This document shows, piece by piece, positions 1-7,392 of a stretch of 22,961 nucleotides of DNA (the stretch's first letter is position 1; each line of letters starts with the position of its first letter). The position numbers were made by a program, and so were the translations under genes. Source of the stretch: Methanomassiliicoccales archaeon PtaB.Bin134. Its GTDB lineage: Archaea > Thermoplasmatota > Thermoplasmata > Methanomassiliicoccales > UBA472. The stretch lies in assembly GCA_002067045.1 (NCBI GenBank), contig MVPZ01000213.1, forward strand, positions 1 through 22,961. The letters are read 5' to 3'. The notes beneath the pieces were generated by a model. The model was not told the DNA's origin. It made no database searches and saw only the letters and a list, made by a program, of their open reading frames with translations.

Positions 1-1
1 G

Positions 2-94
2 TCCACCAAGACCTGCCCGGTGCATCAGGAGATCAGGGACGAGACCTGCTCGGCCCTGCAGAACATCGGGGACAACGGGGAGAAGAGGGAATGA
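2..94 (+). CDS. C-terminal fragment of an unidentified protein (runs off the left edge)
   Basis: Frame 2 is open from the window edge to a TGA at 92-94. It gives about 30 residues that are polar and charged, with two cysteines (residues 5 and 16 of the visible part) and a highly charged end. The next gene is convergent, its stop lying about 40 nt downstream. The visible tail is too short to assign a family, so no function is proposed. That it is coding at all rests on the open frame and on the lack of any other gene covering this edge. Confidence 0.45.
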   Translation, partial: STKTCPVHQEIRDETCSALQNIGDNGEKRE

Positions 95-134
95 GGACGT
101 TCGAATGCCTTCCACTGTTGCGCTTTTAGGCCAA

Positions 135-593
135 CTATGGATCGTTCCCGGGCAGGAACTCCACCTGGAAGGTCTCGCAGACCACCATCATGTCCTCCCC
201 GAAGGGTATGCCGTGCTCCGCCAGCTCCGCGGCGAAGAACTCCTGGTGCACCTGCCGCCAGTACCTAAGGGAGCGATCGCCCTCGCCCTCCCTGAAGGCG
301 TGCTCGTCGCCCACGTCCCTGAAGCGGCAAACGCGCACGTCCGTGATCCTTATTATGCAGGCCGCCTCGCCGTCGTCGCGCAGGATCACGCACAGGTCGC
401 CCGGGGAGGGCAGCGGCTCCCCCTCGATAACGTACAGCGGATGGGCGGATGATGTGGCGGTCTTGATGCCCCTCACCACCAGATCGGCGAGCTTGTCCGC
501 CAGGGGGCCGCCCCCGCAGAAGGCCCAGGCCTGGTGCTCGGACGCGCCTGGGTTCGACCTTCTGTAGAGGTTCCAGATCTCCCCCTCCCTCAT
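135..593 (-). CDS. ASCH domain protein (DUF984/YhfF-like)
   Basis: A 152-residue soluble protein. The N-terminal part matches the ASCH fold as I know it, a small PUA-like beta barrel. It includes the family motif G-x-K-x-x-T at residues 42-47, followed by a strand-rich region with LPSPGDLCVIL and a conserved-looking acidic/aromatic C-terminal half. ASCH proteins are thought to bind RNA or nucleosides, and some relatives are N4-acetylcytidine amidohydrolases; the substrate here is unknown. The frame stays open to 734, but the ATG at 593 is chosen because GGAGGTG lies about 6 nt upstream of it. The stop is TAG, followed two codons later by TAA. It is downstream of, and in the same orientation as, the DUF3795 gene, about 70 nt apart. 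Confidence 0.75.
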   Translation of the reverse strand: MREGEIWNLYRRSNPGASEHQAWAFCGGGPLADKLADLVVRGIKTATSSAHPLYVIEGEPLPSPGDLCVILRDDGEAACIIRITDVRVCRFRDVGDEHAFREGEGDRSLRYWRQVHQEFFAAELAEHGIPFGEDMMVVCETFQVEFLPGNDP

Positions 594-663
594 GCCCGTC
601 CACCTCCACTTTCGATGATGGAAGCACCGGGCGGGATAGGCCCGTAAAGAGGGATGGCGGAAT

Positions 664-1188
664 TCATTGGCGCCCCTCCCCATCCTCGATCGGCCTCTCT
701 TGACCCTGTCCCCCCTCGCTGCGGCAGCGCCCACCGGCGCTCAGCTTGACCATGCCGTAGTGGAAGCCCCTGGCGGCCCTCTCCCTCTGCATCACCAGCC
801 ATGCCCCCTGACCCTCCCTCCGATAGAGCTCCGCGTCCGCGAGGAGCGTGGGATGGACCTTGGTGAGGGGAAGCCATTTCCCGCATGGGAACTCGGCGCA
901 ATCCATGCAGACGAAGACGCCCTTGGCCTTTGCACAGGCCCGTATCGGGCAGTTGGCCGGCCCCCCATCATCGCGGCGGCATCTGCAGTCATGGATGGAG
1001 AATCCCTCCAAAACCTTCACGAAGGAGGGATAGTGGTCCCTGAGCTCGGGGATCGCATGGTAATAGCTGTCGTAACCCTCGTTCCTGACCAGGTCCAGAA
1101 GTTCCTTGGACCGGGAGGGCAGCAGGTTCCTCTCGGCGCAGAGCCCGCAGTGCAGCCCGCAGTAGGTTATGAGGCCGTGGTCCCACAT
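664..1188 (-). CDS. DUF3795 cysteine-rich protein
   Basis: A 174-residue protein with ten cysteines at residues 10, 14, 17, 68, 70, 80, 85, 94, 97 and 102. The N-terminal CGLHCGLC block followed by spaced Cys pairs is characteristic of DUF3795, a family presumed to bind metal (zinc or iron-sulfur) but without a known reaction. Cysteines 85-102 form a second cluster (CAKAKGVFVCMDCAEFPC). I chose the ATG at 1188 because a TATA-like GAAAATAT lies about 25 nt upstream, which fits a leaderless mRNA. An in-frame ATG at 1236 would add 16 residues but has no ribosome binding site. The last ~20 residues are Gly/Arg/Glu-rich and low in complexity. Confidence 0.7.
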   Translation of the reverse strand: MWDHGLITYCGLHCGLCAERNLLPSRSKELLDLVRNEGYDSYYHAIPELRDHYPSFVKVLEGFSIHDCRCRRDDGGPANCPIRACAKAKGVFVCMDCAEFPCGKWLPLTKVHPTLLADAELYRREGQGAWLVMQRERAARGFHYGMVKLSAGGRCRSEGGQGQERPIEDGEGRQ

Positions 1189-1352
1189 CGTTCGGTGAAG
1201 CGGGTGCGGGATATTTTCCACTTTTCTTGTGGGCATAGGCCCGCTGATGATCGTTCAGGAGGTGGTTCGGGGTCCGGTCATCATTGCACGAAAAGCATAC
1301 TATACCCTAGCAACGAATGATTTCCGGGGGAAAGTGCCCTCGAGGTGCTAAA

Positions 1353-3128
1353 ATGAAGGTTGAACTTAGGATCTTATCAGTCGTGGCCATAGCCCTGCTG
1401 GTGTTTCTGGGAGCGCTTCCGGCCACCGGTGCACAGGCCGAGGAAGCCGCCGGGGGATGGGACGGAGGTATGGCCTTGCAGATGAACCTGAACAATGGTA
1501 TCGATCAGTTCGTGGCCCAATCTGAGAGCGGGAACAAGATGGCGGTATGGGTCGAGATCGATACGGATGATGATCACTTCCTGTGCTTCTCGATGTACAC
1601 GGCCGGGAATGGTTGGAGCTGGCCAGCCATAATGGCAAGCTATTATGGAGATTACCAGATGCGGTCGCCGCAGGTGGTGATGGCCGATGACGGGAGCGCC
1701 ATAGTCTGTTGGATCGTTTATTACGATGGCGATTTCCACCTTTATTCCCGGGATTATGTGCCGGGCACGGGTTGGGGCGAGCCTTTCTACCACGGCATCA
1801 CCAACTCCTGGGGGTGGAGGGAGTACGTGTTGTCGATGAACGGTGACGGCGACGCCCTGCTAGCCCATGAGTCTGAGGGCACCACCGAAAGAAGCGTGCA
1901 GGTATGGACCTACGAGAGCGGGGTCGGTTGGAACGAGACCCCGGAGGAGATGCTGACGGTACCCCTCGCCGAGGACCTCAACGGCATATACGCGACGATG
2001 AGCGATTCAGGCCGCGCCGCGGTGATATGGCAGCATATAGGGAGTGAGAACAGCGTGATGGTCTCGACCAGGGATGACGCTGGATCCTGGGAGGCGCCGT
2101 CGGTGATAGATGACCCAGGGATGTACACCTCCGTCCTCCGTGCGGGGATCGATGACTCCACGGGCGAGTTCATGGTCACATACCCCAAGGCAGTCCCATC
2201 TTACACCCTGACATACTTCAGCGTGACCGATGATGGTGTGTGGTCCGTACCTGCACCGGTGGCTGGGGTGAACGATTCCATCTGCTGGAACCATAAGATG
2301 GTCATGAACCATGAGGGAGTGGCCGTGGTGGTCACCACGGAGTACATAGGCACTGGCTGGGATGTGAACGCGACCAAGTATGATGATGGCGAGTGGTCGC
2401 CGGTAATCTCGCTGGGCACCAACCTGAGTGGGCTGTTCTACCCGGAGATCGCCATCGACGACCTGGGTAGAGCGGTGGTGACCTTTACCATCGAGCAGGA
2501 CCGGGTGGCCGCGATCTACACGCCTGAGGACGGATGGTCGGAGACCGTTCCGATCGAGCGGAACGCCATCTCCAGTACGTATTCGGGTGCGTGGGTGAGC
2601 ATCTGTTCCAGATCCATCCTGGTCGGGTATTCGTGTGTGAACTCCGTGGGTACGGTGTGGGTCAGCTCATACGAGTTCCCTGATACCGAGCCTCCGGCCC
2701 TGCTGATCGACCAGGACCTGACCAGCGAGACGGATAGGCCGCTGTTCGAGATAACCGGGTCGACGGAGCCGGGCGCCACCATCGATGTCAACGGGAAGCA
2801 GGTGGCGGTGTTCGCGTCCGGCGAGTTCTCGACCATGGTGGAGCTCTCACCCGGCGCCAACATCCTGGTGGTGACCGCCACGGATGATGCCGGCAACAAT
2901 GCCACCAAGACCTTGACGGTGACCTACAACGACCCCGTGCCGGGGCTGGAGGACCAGATAGGGGACCAGCAGGAGGCGATCGATGGGTTGCAGGACGACC
3001 TGGACGCGGCGAACGACCAGATCGCCGGCGTGGAATCCACGGCCATGCTGTTCGGCATACTGGGCGTGGTGGGCCTGGTGGTGGCCATAGTGGCCCTGAT
3101 CATGGCATTCATGCGCAGGAAGGGGTGA
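1353..3128 (+). CDS. Secreted, membrane-anchored protein: propeller-like repeats, Ig-like domain, coiled coil, C-terminal TM
   Basis: A 591-residue extracellular protein. Residues 1-30 form a signal peptide (positive start, hydrophobic core, Ala-x-Ala-like end). Residues 40-440 contain repeated units of about 45-55 residues, each with a Gly/Asp-rich turn, a short hydrophobic strand (AIVCW, AAVIW, AVVTF) and a later G-W motif, as in beta-propeller surface proteins. Residues 444-525 form an Ig-like domain with the TGSTEPGATIDVNG pattern seen in bacterial/archaeal Ig-like and glucodextranase-B-type domains. Residues 528-563 are a Gln/Asp/Leu coiled coil, and 564-588 a transmembrane helix ending in MRRKG. 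GAGGTG 6 nt before the ATG fixes the start. It is probably a cell-surface adhesion or stalk protein; no catalytic residues are recognised. It is divergent from the DUF3795 gene. Confidence 0.8.
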   Translation: MKVELRILSVVAIALLVFLGALPATGAQAEEAAGGWDGGMALQMNLNNGIDQFVAQSESGNKMAVWVEIDTDDDHFLCFSMYTAGNGWSWPAIMASYYGDYQMRSPQVVMADDGSAIVCWIVYYDGDFHLYSRDYVPGTGWGEPFYHGITNSWGWREYVLSMNGDGDALLAHESEGTTERSVQVWTYESGVGWNETPEEMLTVPLAEDLNGIYATMSDSGRAAVIWQHIGSENSVMVSTRDDAGSWEAPSVIDDPGMYTSVLRAGIDDSTGEFMVTYPKAVPSYTLTYFSVTDDGVWSVPAPVAGVNDSICWNHKMVMNHEGVAVVVTTEYIGTGWDVNATKYDDGEWSPVISLGTNLSGLFYPEIAIDDLGRAVVTFTIEQDRVAAIYTPEDGWSETVPIERNAISSTYSGAWVSICSRSILVGYSCVNSVGTVWVSSYEFPDTEPPALLIDQDLTSETDRPLFEITGSTEPGATIDVNGKQVAVFASGEFSTMVELSPGANILVVTATDDAGNNATKTLTVTYNDPVPGLEDQIGDQQEAIDGLQDDLDAANDQIAGVESTAMLFGILGVVGLVVAIVALIMAFMRRKG

Positions 3129-3196
3129 GCGTTCACCCGAAACCTTTTCCCAATTTTCTTCCATTGATTATCATTCCATGGCATTTGTACCAGTAC

Positions 3197-3207
3197 GTTT
3201 TTTATTC
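3197..3207 (+). promoter_or_regulatory. TATA-like box of the GNAT gene
   Basis: The T-rich box CGTTTTTTATT ends about 17 nt before the ATG at 3224. This is the distance expected if transcription starts at or next to the start codon. No ribosome binding site precedes that ATG, which supports a leaderless mRNA and the choice of 3224 over an earlier in-frame start at 3125. Confidence 0.5.
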
Positions 3208-3223
3208 GTGCGGCGGTCTGGGA

Positions 3224-4039
3224 ATGCCAGGGTTTGAGGGATTGATCGGAGGATGGAGCGAAGAGGAGATCGTGAGCGAGATCGAGCGTACCTTCTACCA
3301 TGACACGTTCGATTTCACCACCCATTTCCCGGGGCACATGGTACGGACCGACGAGGACATGCTCATTTTCGCCACCGGGGTTCCAGCCGACGTTCTGAAC
3401 GGAGTGCTCGGGCCCCGAATGGACCAGCGGACCATGGCCTCCCGGATCGCGGAGGTCATGGGGTATTTTGAGCGGCAACGACTGCCAATGAACTGGTTCC
3501 TGGGACCGTCGAGCGGGCCCGATGGCCTGGAGCGCGCCCTGGCCGAGAGGGGCTTGATGCCAGGCGACCTCATCCCGGGCATGGCCATCGACCTGGAGAC
3601 CATCCCATCGCCGGACCTCCCCCATGACATCAGAGTGGAGGAGGTGACCGATGAGGCGGCTTTGAAGGTCTGCAGCCGCACCGCGGCGAACGGATTCCAG
3701 CTGCCCCCGGAGGCGGTCGATGCCTACACGCGGTTCGTGGAGAGCTACGGGTTCGGACCGGACCGCCGATGGTTCCTCGGGTATCTGAACGACGAGGCGG
3801 CCTCTGTGGCCCTGGTCGTGCTGCACCAGCGCGTGGCCGCGGTTTATTGCGTCGCCACCCTCCCGGAGATGAGGGGGCGGGGGCTGGGCAGGGCGGTCAC
3901 CCTCGCGGCCATATCGGCGGCCCGGGAGGCGGGCCACAAGGTGGCCGTGCTGGAGGCCAGCGATATGGGCCTGCCTGTCTACAAGAAGCTGGGGTTCCGG
4001 GAGCTGTGCAAGCTCAGGACCATGACCTGGCATCCTTGA
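3224..4039 (+). CDS. GNAT family N-acetyltransferase (two-domain)
   Basis: A 271-residue cytosolic protein. Residues 1-130 form an N-terminal domain without a recognisable catalytic motif. Residues 135-271 are a GNAT fold: a beta-alpha-beta core, then the acetyl-CoA pyrophosphate-binding loop RGRGLGR at 217-223, and the typical final element with P-V-Y-K-K-L-G-F near 252-258. It should transfer an acetyl group from acetyl-CoA to an amine; the acceptor is unknown. The frame extends upstream to 3125, overlapping the previous gene, but that stretch is unlike a GNAT N-terminus and contains the TATA-like box, so the ATG at 3224 is preferred. It stands alone between two genes of the same strand. 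Confidence 0.8.
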   Translation: MPGFEGLIGGWSEEEIVSEIERTFYHDTFDFTTHFPGHMVRTDEDMLIFATGVPADVLNGVLGPRMDQRTMASRIAEVMGYFERQRLPMNWFLGPSSGPDGLERALAERGLMPGDLIPGMAIDLETIPSPDLPHDIRVEEVTDEAALKVCSRTAANGFQLPPEAVDAYTRFVESYGFGPDRRWFLGYLNDEAASVALVVLHQRVAAVYCVATLPEMRGRGLGRAVTLAAISAAREAGHKVAVLEASDMGLPVYKKLGFRELCKLRTMTWHP

Positions 4040-4192
4040 TCTATGACATACGCACCATCCATTCAATCCCACCATTTATTCATCTAGACCGTCATCGCAC
4101 AATACCTGATCGGTTTCGATCCCCGCCCGTGCATCCGAACCTCCTTATTCCCCCTGGTGCATCGCCGGAACATCGATGAGGGGGACGATTAA

Positions 4193-5164
4193 ATGAGGAT
4201 CGCCATTGCAGGCGCGGGAATGTCCGGCGCCTACCTGTTCCGGCGTCTGGTGAACGAAGGGTTCCAGGACATAGACCTATTTGATGCCAAGAAGACCAAT
4301 CCGTGCGGTTCCAGACCATGCGCCTGGGGTTTCGCGCCGCTTCATGAGACCTACGATCTGATCGCCAAGGTGACCGACCCCGAACGATTCGAGCTTCAGA
4401 GGTCTGGGACCATCTCGATCGATGGCCTGGACATCCGCTCGGATATGCTGACCATGAACAAGCCGGCCTTGATCAGGGAGATGATCGGGAACGCGGAGGT
4501 CAAGGAGGGCATCATCGACCCGACCAAGTATGACCGGGTCGTCGACGCCACCGGGGTCAGCCGGGCATACCTGCCACCGATAAAGGATGATTATGTCGCG
4601 GAATGCGTTCAATACAAGGCCCGAAGCGAGGAACCGCTAGGGTTCTGGTTCAGAACGTCGTCCGTGGGGTACGAATGGTGCTTTCCGCTGGGTGGAGATG
4701 AGTACCATATCGGTTTCGGGAGCCTCAGGTCCGATGTAAGTTCGTATCGGCCGCTGAAGGGCAGGGACGGTCGTGACCTTTCGTTGCGGCTCCTGTGCAA
4801 ATGCCAGAGCACAGTCAGATTGACCTCGCCTTTCTACTCGCAACCGTTCGTGACCGGCAACAAGATAGTCGGCATCGGGGAGAGCATTGGGGCGGTGGCC
4901 CCGCTGGCATCGGACGGAAACCTTTATGCCATGCAGTGCGGGGAGATGCTTCTGGAGAACTGGGACGATCTCGATCGCTATTCGGAAAGGGTGCTTAAGA
5001 GATACGACTGGATGAGGAAGGAAAGGAAGGGGCTGCAAAAGCTGATGGAGGGAAGAACGCCCTCGCTCATCGAGTCAATGAGCATGAGGAAGCACCTCAG
5101 GTCCGTGGGAGTGGAGATCAAAGGCCGCCACGTTCTGAAGTTCCTGCGGAACATGTCGAGATGA
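4193..5164 (+). CDS. FAD-dependent oxidoreductase, geranylgeranyl-reductase-like
   Basis: A 323-residue flavoprotein. Residues 5-12 give the dinucleotide-binding motif A-G-A-G-M-S-G with Asp31 ending the second strand. Residues 38-46 (PCGSRPCAWG) occupy the place of the P-C-G loop of geranylgeranyl reductases. YDRVVDATG (113-121) is the second FAD motif. YEWCFP (160-165) with the following IGFGS matches the Y-x-W-x-F-P signature of that family, and IVGIGESIGAVAPL (225-238) is the third FAD contact. Family members saturate isoprenoid double bonds, for example in archaeal lipids or quinones. At 323 residues it is shorter than typical archaeal enzymes (about 390-450), mainly at the C-terminus, so the substrate may differ. 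GAGGGGG lies about 9 nt upstream of the ATG. Confidence 0.75.
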   Translation: MRIAIAGAGMSGAYLFRRLVNEGFQDIDLFDAKKTNPCGSRPCAWGFAPLHETYDLIAKVTDPERFELQRSGTISIDGLDIRSDMLTMNKPALIREMIGNAEVKEGIIDPTKYDRVVDATGVSRAYLPPIKDDYVAECVQYKARSEEPLGFWFRTSSVGYEWCFPLGGDEYHIGFGSLRSDVSSYRPLKGRDGRDLSLRLLCKCQSTVRLTSPFYSQPFVTGNKIVGIGESIGAVAPLASDGNLYAMQCGEMLLENWDDLDRYSERVLKRYDWMRKERKGLQKLMEGRTPSLIESMSMRKHLRSVGVEIKGRHVLKFLRNMSR

Positions 5165-5239
5165 GCCCGGGTCCCTCAGACCGGTCCACGATGTTCATCG
5201 GATTCGGAAATGCGCATTTTTCTTACCACCAGTTGGGAC

Positions 5240-5288
5240 TGAATCTTTTATTATAAATATAAATATAAAATATTCTTCAATATTTATA
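5240..5288 (+). promoter_or_regulatory. Very AT-rich promoter upstream of the DUF116 gene
   Basis: About 45 nt of almost pure A/T (TTTATTATAAATATAAATA and following) ends directly at the ATG at 5289. It contains several overlapping TATA-like boxes and no ribosome binding site. The stretch contrasts strongly with the GC-rich surroundings. The likely reading is a strong or regulated promoter with a leaderless transcript. Confidence 0.6.
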
Positions 5289-6023
5289 ATGATATTCAAC
5301 GAACCTGCTGATGAAAGGGATAAGATAATAAACAAGGTCTGGTCTTTTGCGTTCGTGGTATTAGGATCACAGTTCGGAGCCCATGTTCTGATGCTTTTGG
5401 GCGGAGTGCTGATTCTTTTACTGTTACTGCTACTTTTGTTCGCATTCGTTGTGGTGAGCGTTGTCTTCCTATCGATGAAGCATGGAAAATTCTATTTCCC
5501 CAAGCTGATAAGGACCGGATTTTCTCACATGGAGGGCGCGATCGTAAGGATCTGCTCCATCTTTGGATTGAGGGAGGACGACCTGACGGTGTTCTTCATC
5601 CAACTGCACAACAGGATGAGCGAGGGGGAATTCGCCAAGATCGACATCAAGGACCGCGCCATATTCCTTCCTCACTGCCTCAGGTCCTCTAAATGCCCGG
5701 CCGCCCTGACCCTGGAGGGACTGGTCTGCCAGCACTGCGGGAACTGCGAGCTTGACAGCTCCATCAAGGAACTTGAGGAGATGGGATACCGGGTCTTCAT
5801 CGTTCCCGGTTCCACGTTCATCGGGCGCATGGTCAAGAAGTACATGCCCAAGGCCATCATCGGAGTGGGCTGCCTCAGGGAGATCAAGGACGGTCTGGAG
5901 TTCGCGGATAGCATCGGGGTCGCGGTCATGGGCGTGATCAACAGGACCGATGGCTGCGTGGAGACGCTGGCGAACTGGCCCGAACTGATGAAGGTCGCCT
6001 CATTGAAGGCAACGGAGATCTGA
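5289..6023 (+). CDS. DUF116 family membrane protein with cysteine cluster
   Basis: A 244-residue protein. Residues 16-63 are very hydrophobic, with an L-rich stretch at 40-50, and form two membrane helices. The remainder is cytosolic. It carries Cys130 and Cys136 (HCLRSSKCPAA) and then C-x2-C-x2-C at 147-153, with further cysteines at 195 and 223. This layout matches DUF116, found in methanogens and many anaerobic bacteria; the cysteines are presumed to bind metal or an iron-sulfur cluster, but no reaction is established. Residues 160-220 look like an alpha/beta Rossmann-like half. The start is the ATG immediately after the AT-rich promoter. The DUF1638 gene follows 115 nt downstream on the same strand. 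Confidence 0.8.
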   Translation: MIFNEPADERDKIINKVWSFAFVVLGSQFGAHVLMLLGGVLILLLLLLLLFAFVVVSVVFLSMKHGKFYFPKLIRTGFSHMEGAIVRICSIFGLREDDLTVFFIQLHNRMSEGEFAKIDIKDRAIFLPHCLRSSKCPAALTLEGLVCQHCGNCELDSSIKELEEMGYRVFIVPGSTFIGRMVKKYMPKAIIGVGCLREIKDGLEFADSIGVAVMGVINRTDGCVETLANWPELMKVASLKATEI

Positions 6024-6138
6024 TCGGACAATGACCTGCCACCTATCATCTTTGCCTTGAGCCTGACCAATATGTTTAGGGCGCAATACTGCATTTGTTT
6101 TCGCGTTTCAATCGAACAATAACTGAAGGATGATTTGA

Positions 6139-6981
6139 ATGGGTTCGGAAGACAAGGTAGTATCTGGCAGACTCATGATGATGGCATGCCCCCTGCTCGA
6201 GGACGAGATGGTATACAATCTGACCACCGATCCAGATAAGAAACGGATATTCCTATTAACGAACAAGAACACAGTGACCCTCATCCCCAAGCTCAGGACG
6301 ATGAACGTGGAGTTCACCCAGATCTCAGAGGAGGATTTCTTCATCGAGGACGCGGGCGTGCCGAGGGAGGGGTTTAATGTCATCATCTGGATGATGGACC
6401 TTGCTTTGCACTCGGAGCCCGAGGACCTCGGCAGTGAGATCCGCAGGCTCATGCTCATGGCATCAGGTCATGCAGACGGCATAGCGCTTTATTATGGGCT
6501 ATGTGGACGTGGGCTCGAGGGGATCCGGGAATGGGCTACGGAGAACCTGCCGATACCCATGACCCTGTTCACCGATAGGGAAGGCAAGCTGTGCGACGAT
6601 TGCATCTGCGTTCCGTTCGGCAGTACCGAAAAATATCTGGAACTCATGAAAAAGCATACCGGTATGCTGTACCTGACACCCGCGGTCGCCTGCAGCTGGA
6701 GGGAGTGCCTGGGCCATAACCCTCTCTTCAAAGGCCTGGATCAGATCGACATGACCCCCAGGGACTACATGAAGCTCCTGTTCGACATGGCCGGATACAC
6801 GCATTGCTTGAAGATCCAGACCAATCTGGGAGATCAGGACCACTTTCACCTCAGGTGCGAAGAGTACGCCAAAGAGATGGGGCTGGAATTGGCCGAGCTT
6901 GAAGGTGGATGGGTTTCCACGGAGGTCGCGGACCACATGTATGCCGAGGCGAAATCGTTCCTCCGATTAGGATCGGTGTGA
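6139..6981 (+). CDS. DUF1638 family protein
   Basis: A 280-residue soluble protein with nine cysteines (17, 122, 152, 155, 157, 185, 190, 223, 240). The YYGLCGRG segment at 118-125 and CDDCICVPFGS at 152-162 fit DUF1638. From memory, this family is common in methylotrophic methanogens and acetogens, often near corrinoid-dependent methyltransferases; its reaction is not known. No such methyltransferase is visible here. The conserved cysteines and an internal alpha/beta pattern suggest a metal- or corrinoid-related role (inference). AAGGATGAT lies about 5 nt before the ATG. With the preceding DUF116 gene it forms a same-strand pair of cysteine-rich proteins, although the 115-nt gap allows a separate promoter. 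A T-run at 7020-7026 probably ends the transcript. Confidence 0.78.
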   Translation: MGSEDKVVSGRLMMMACPLLEDEMVYNLTTDPDKKRIFLLTNKNTVTLIPKLRTMNVEFTQISEEDFFIEDAGVPREGFNVIIWMMDLALHSEPEDLGSEIRRLMLMASGHADGIALYYGLCGRGLEGIREWATENLPIPMTLFTDREGKLCDDCICVPFGSTEKYLELMKKHTGMLYLTPAVACSWRECLGHNPLFKGLDQIDMTPRDYMKLLFDMAGYTHCLKIQTNLGDQDHFHLRCEEYAKEMGLELAELEGGWVSTEVADHMYAEAKSFLRLGSV

Positions 6982-7392
6982 AAATAATTATTTCAGAACG
7001 AAATAAAATGTTTTAAGCGGTTTTTTCTCTCACTATGGAGCTTGTTCAGCCTATTCCAAAGGAGCGGGGCGGTCATCGATCATTGCCATCCATAAGATTG
7101 GTGGGTGGGGGAGGTATCCGTACCTTTGGACCACGGGGAAAGTGGTCTTGCCAAGAACGGACCTGGACAGGTGGGGCGTGAAAGGGCATTGATGCGCATG
7201 TGATGGCGCTCGTTCACCAACGGTGGGGGTGCCCACCCGTTCAATACATGGTCGATCAGACCTTGAAAATCCGTTAATAACCTTGCGGGCTTCCTGTCGT
7301 ACTCCCCGGCCCCTTAAACGTGAGGGATTGCTGAATGCCCCATCATAGGTTCGAACTCGTAATCAAAAAGAAAATTCGTTGGAATGTGAACA
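6982..7392. other. 411-nt convergent intergenic region, hairpin-rich, unexplained
   Basis: This lies between the stop of DUF1638 (plus) and the stop of the 7393-8046 gene (minus). Terminator-like T-runs for both sit at its edges (7020-7026 plus; about 7365-7378 read on the minus strand). The 330 nt between them are GC-rich with several inverted repeats: GACCAC...GTGGTC (7129-7147), ACCTG..CAGGT (about 7160-7172), and an imperfect pairing of AACGGTGGG with CCCACCCGTT (about 7218-7240). A TATA-like AAATAAAATGTTTTAAG precedes 7020. A 48-codon frame starts at the ATG at 7035 and ends at 7181, but its composition is not convincing. It may be a structured RNA or a decayed gene; neither is proven. 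Confidence 0.35.

Noticed and set aside
5403..5445. Leucine-rich low-complexity stretch in the DUF116 gene
   Set aside because: It is a membrane helix in the usual place for DUF116 proteins, not a repeat expansion or frameshift.
7345..7370. A GGTTCGAACTC sequence resembling a tRNA T-loop
   Set aside because: The flanking bases cannot form the T stem (CATAG against CTCGT) and no acceptor or anticodon arm can be found around it. Treated as coincidence, not a fourth tRNA copy.
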